From positions 1 through 8,171 of the forward strand of contig DATHZN010000071.1 of the NCBI GenBank assembly GCA_035458585.1: DNA of 8,171 nucleotides, given 5' to 3'. Numbering within the stretch: position 1 is the stretch's first letter; each line of letters starts with the position of its first letter. A model generated the notes under the pieces. The model was not told the DNA's origin. It did not search any database and worked only from the letters and a program-made list of their open reading frames with translations. Source of the DNA: Marinobacterium_E sp035458585 (GTDB lineage: Bacteria; Pseudomonadota; Gammaproteobacteria; Pseudomonadales; Balneatricaceae). Below are positions 7,112 through 8,171 of the stretch, in pieces. Made by a program: the position numbers and the translations under genes.

Positions 7112-7586
7112 ACACTGATTAAGCGAGATAAGCGCCAGAAGATATAGAGTTATTTAAAAACAGTTACTTAAAACCCTGTGAGCTAATCCTGCTGAGCAGG
7201 ATTGCACCAATACAGTGCAAACTGCTTGCTCTACCAGAGAGGTCTGAAGCCTAACCTGTGGATCTCTATCTTTAGATGAAAAGGCCGATTTCGGTGCACC
7301 GCGAGTGGCGCTACTGAACCACGCTCTCGCAATAGCCTGGGCTCTCATTAATGGCGACTCAAGGCTCACCCGGCATCGCAATATGAGGCTGCAGACAGCA
7401 GAAAACGAACGAAGTCAGGGCGCACCCTATGCTTGAGACTTTAGAGACTTGACTGAGAATGTTGTGAGATTTCTAAGATACATCTCACTAAACGGTGGCG
7501 ACTACCATAAGTGCTACAAACGGTTACTTGTAGTGTCAGTGGGCGTCGGGCTAGCGATGCGATAAGGGGAAGAACAGTGGCTATAC
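7112..7586. other. Gene-poor region upstream of the glucosylglycerate operon
   Basis: About 475 bases hold no gene I can support. The part nearest gpgP (about 7140-7175) is A/T-rich and is the likely promoter zone; on the minus strand it includes TTTTTAAATAAC and TATATC, but no well-spaced -35/-10 pair stands out. Other visible elements are a perfect palindrome at 7185-7203, an inverted repeat GTGAGAT/ATCTCAC (7464-7470 and 7482-7488), and two pairs of 7-bp direct repeats: GAGACTT at 7435 and 7444, AAACGGT at 7490 and 7518. Short open frames occur on both strands (a 75-codon minus frame at 7154-7381, a start-less plus frame at 7248-7436). They overlap each other, lack ribosome binding sites and match no family I know with confidence. 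Confidence 0.6.
7185..7203. promoter_or_regulatory. Perfect 19-bp palindrome upstream of gpgP, candidate operator
   Basis: AATCCTGCT-G-AGCAGGATT has 9-bp arms around a single central base. It lies 74-92 bases upstream of the gpgP start, just beyond the A/T-rich probable promoter. No T-run follows on either strand, so it is not a standard intrinsic terminator. As RNA it would form an 8-bp stem with a TGA loop. A regulator binding site for the glucosylglycerate operon is the simplest reading, but this is inference. Confidence 0.45.
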
Positions 7587-7617
7587 AAAAAACAAAAAAG
7601 CCCGCATTACGCGAGCT
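7587..7617 (-). terminator. Rho-independent terminator reading leftward
   Basis: On the minus strand AGCTCGC (7617-7611) pairs with GCGGGCT (7605-7599), seven pairs including one G-T wobble, around the loop GTAAT. A T-rich tract follows, six T, a G, then six T (7599-7587). It would end a minus-strand transcript arriving from the right, where the IS256-type element now lies. The loop contains a TAA (7609-7607) that closes a short frame reading SLKLA on the minus strand, so the stem may overlap the end of an interrupted gene. Confidence 0.75.
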
Positions 7618-7630
7618 TCAGAGACATCAT

Positions 7631-8171
7631 GGGAGAGTGTAAAAAGAACTGTGTAAGTGGCATTCTAACCACCCTGTTGAAAGGACAACAGAATGCCAAT
7701 ATCAGACGAGCTTATTGCTCAACTTCTAGAGGGCTGCTCCAGCCCTGACGACATCCTCGGTGAGGATGGTCTTCTTAAACAGCTGACCAAAAAGGTTGCT
7801 GAACGTGCTCTGGACGTGGAGATGAATGAACATCTCGGTTACGCCAAGAACGACCCTTCAGGTAAGAACACAGCCAACTCTCGCAATGGTAAAGGCCGTA
7901 AGTCGGTCCGCAGTATTCATGGCGAAATGGAGCTTGAAGTACCACGCGATCGTAACGGTACTTTTGAGCCCAAGCTGGTTCGCAAGGGCGAAAAGCAACC
8001 CAATGGCTTTGATGACCGAATTATCTCGCTCTATGCCCGAGGTATGACGACCCGCGACATACAGGCGCACTTCGAGGAAGCCTATGGTGTTGAGGTCTCC
8101 CCGACGTTCATATCACAGGTAACCAACGCCGTTATGGATGAGGTCTTAGCCTGGCAGAATCGTCCTCTGGA
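7631..8171 (+). mobile_element. IS256-family insertion sequence, left end and part of transposase
   Basis: The element is recognised by its Mutator-type transposase starting at 7693. The probable left terminal inverted repeat lies at about 7631-7656, beginning GGGAGAGTGTAAAAAG and including CTGTGTAAG; a TGTGTAA core is common in IS256-family ends. The exact first base is uncertain by a few positions. The right end lies beyond the window, so neither the partner repeat nor the expected 8-9 bp target duplication (possibly GACATCAT, 7623-7630) can be checked. Confidence 0.8.
7693..8171 (+). CDS. IS256-family (Mutator-type) transposase, N-terminal part
   Basis: The first 159 residues of a DDE transposase; full members have about 400. 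It cuts and joins the ends of its own IS. ELIAQLLEGC near the N-terminus, VEMNEHLGY (42-50), NSRNGKGRK (62-70), GEMELEVPRDRNGTFEPKLV (77-96) and DDRIISLYARGMTTRDI (107-123) are hallmark blocks of the family. The helix-turn-helix-like EEAYGVEVSPTFISQVT (128-144) follows. The catalytic DDE residues should lie just past the window edge, so intactness cannot be judged. Start ATG 7693 has AAAGGA (7680-7685) 7 bases upstream. The visible frame has no stop or frameshift. The family call is very secure. Confidence 0.95.
   Translation, partial: MPISDELIAQLLEGCSSPDDILGEDGLLKQLTKKVAERALDVEMNEHLGYAKNDPSGKNTANSRNGKGRKSVRSIHGEMELEVPRDRNGTFEPKLVRKGEKQPNGFDDRIISLYARGMTTRDIQAHFEEAYGVEVSPTFISQVTNAVMDEVLAWQNRPL

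Noticed and set aside
7185..7245. A tRNA gene on the minus strand, suggested by GGTAGAGCA followed by a T-arm-like segment
   Set aside because: No anticodon stem or acceptor stem can be formed with proper spacing.
7154..7381. A 75-codon minus-strand open frame
   Set aside because: It has no ribosome binding site, runs through the palindrome and the probable promoter zone of gpgP, and resembles no family I know.

Overview
The window looks like a chromosomal segment from a proteobacterium, most likely a gammaproteobacterium. This is inferred from the protein families, the balanced base composition, the AGGAG-type ribosome binding sites, and a glucosylglycerate gene cluster of a kind known from halophilic and sulfur-oxidising gammaproteobacteria. 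No rRNA or other taxonomic marker is present, so the assignment is tentative.

Layout. Positions 1-1724 (minus) hold a SulP-family anion permease with a C-terminal STAS domain; its 3' end runs off the left edge. A 145-bp spacer containing an imperfect inverted repeat separates it from a divergent MFS transporter (1870-3054, plus). A 232-bp convergent spacer follows, holding four tandem copies of an 8-mer and no convincing terminator. Positions 7111-3287 (minus) form a tight three-gene operon, in transcription order: a mannosyl/glucosyl-3-phosphoglycerate phosphatase of the HAD family (gpgP), a glucosyl-3-phosphoglycerate synthase (gpgS), and a GH13 subfamily 18 phosphorylase most likely acting on glucosylglycerate (ggaP). 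Upstream lies about 475 bp without a convincing gene. It carries a perfect 19-bp palindrome, a smaller hairpin, short direct repeats and a weak trace of possible decayed coding sequence. At about 7631 an IS256-family insertion sequence begins; the window ends inside its transposase. Just left of the IS is a minus-strand rho-independent terminator whose loop contains a stop codon, so the IS may have landed at the very end of an unseen minus-strand gene.

How the genes work together. GpgS would join an NDP-glucose to 3-phosphoglycerate, and GpgP would remove the phosphate to give glucosylglycerate, a compatible solute of osmotic or nitrogen stress. The GH13_18 enzyme would phosphorolyse it to glucose-1-phosphate and glycerate. 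Making and recovering the solute would therefore be encoded on one translationally coupled transcript. The SulP and MFS genes have no evident link to this pathway.

I did not find a clearly undescribed system. The points most worth a second look are the synthesis-plus-phosphorolysis operon with its upstream palindrome, and the IS/terminator junction.
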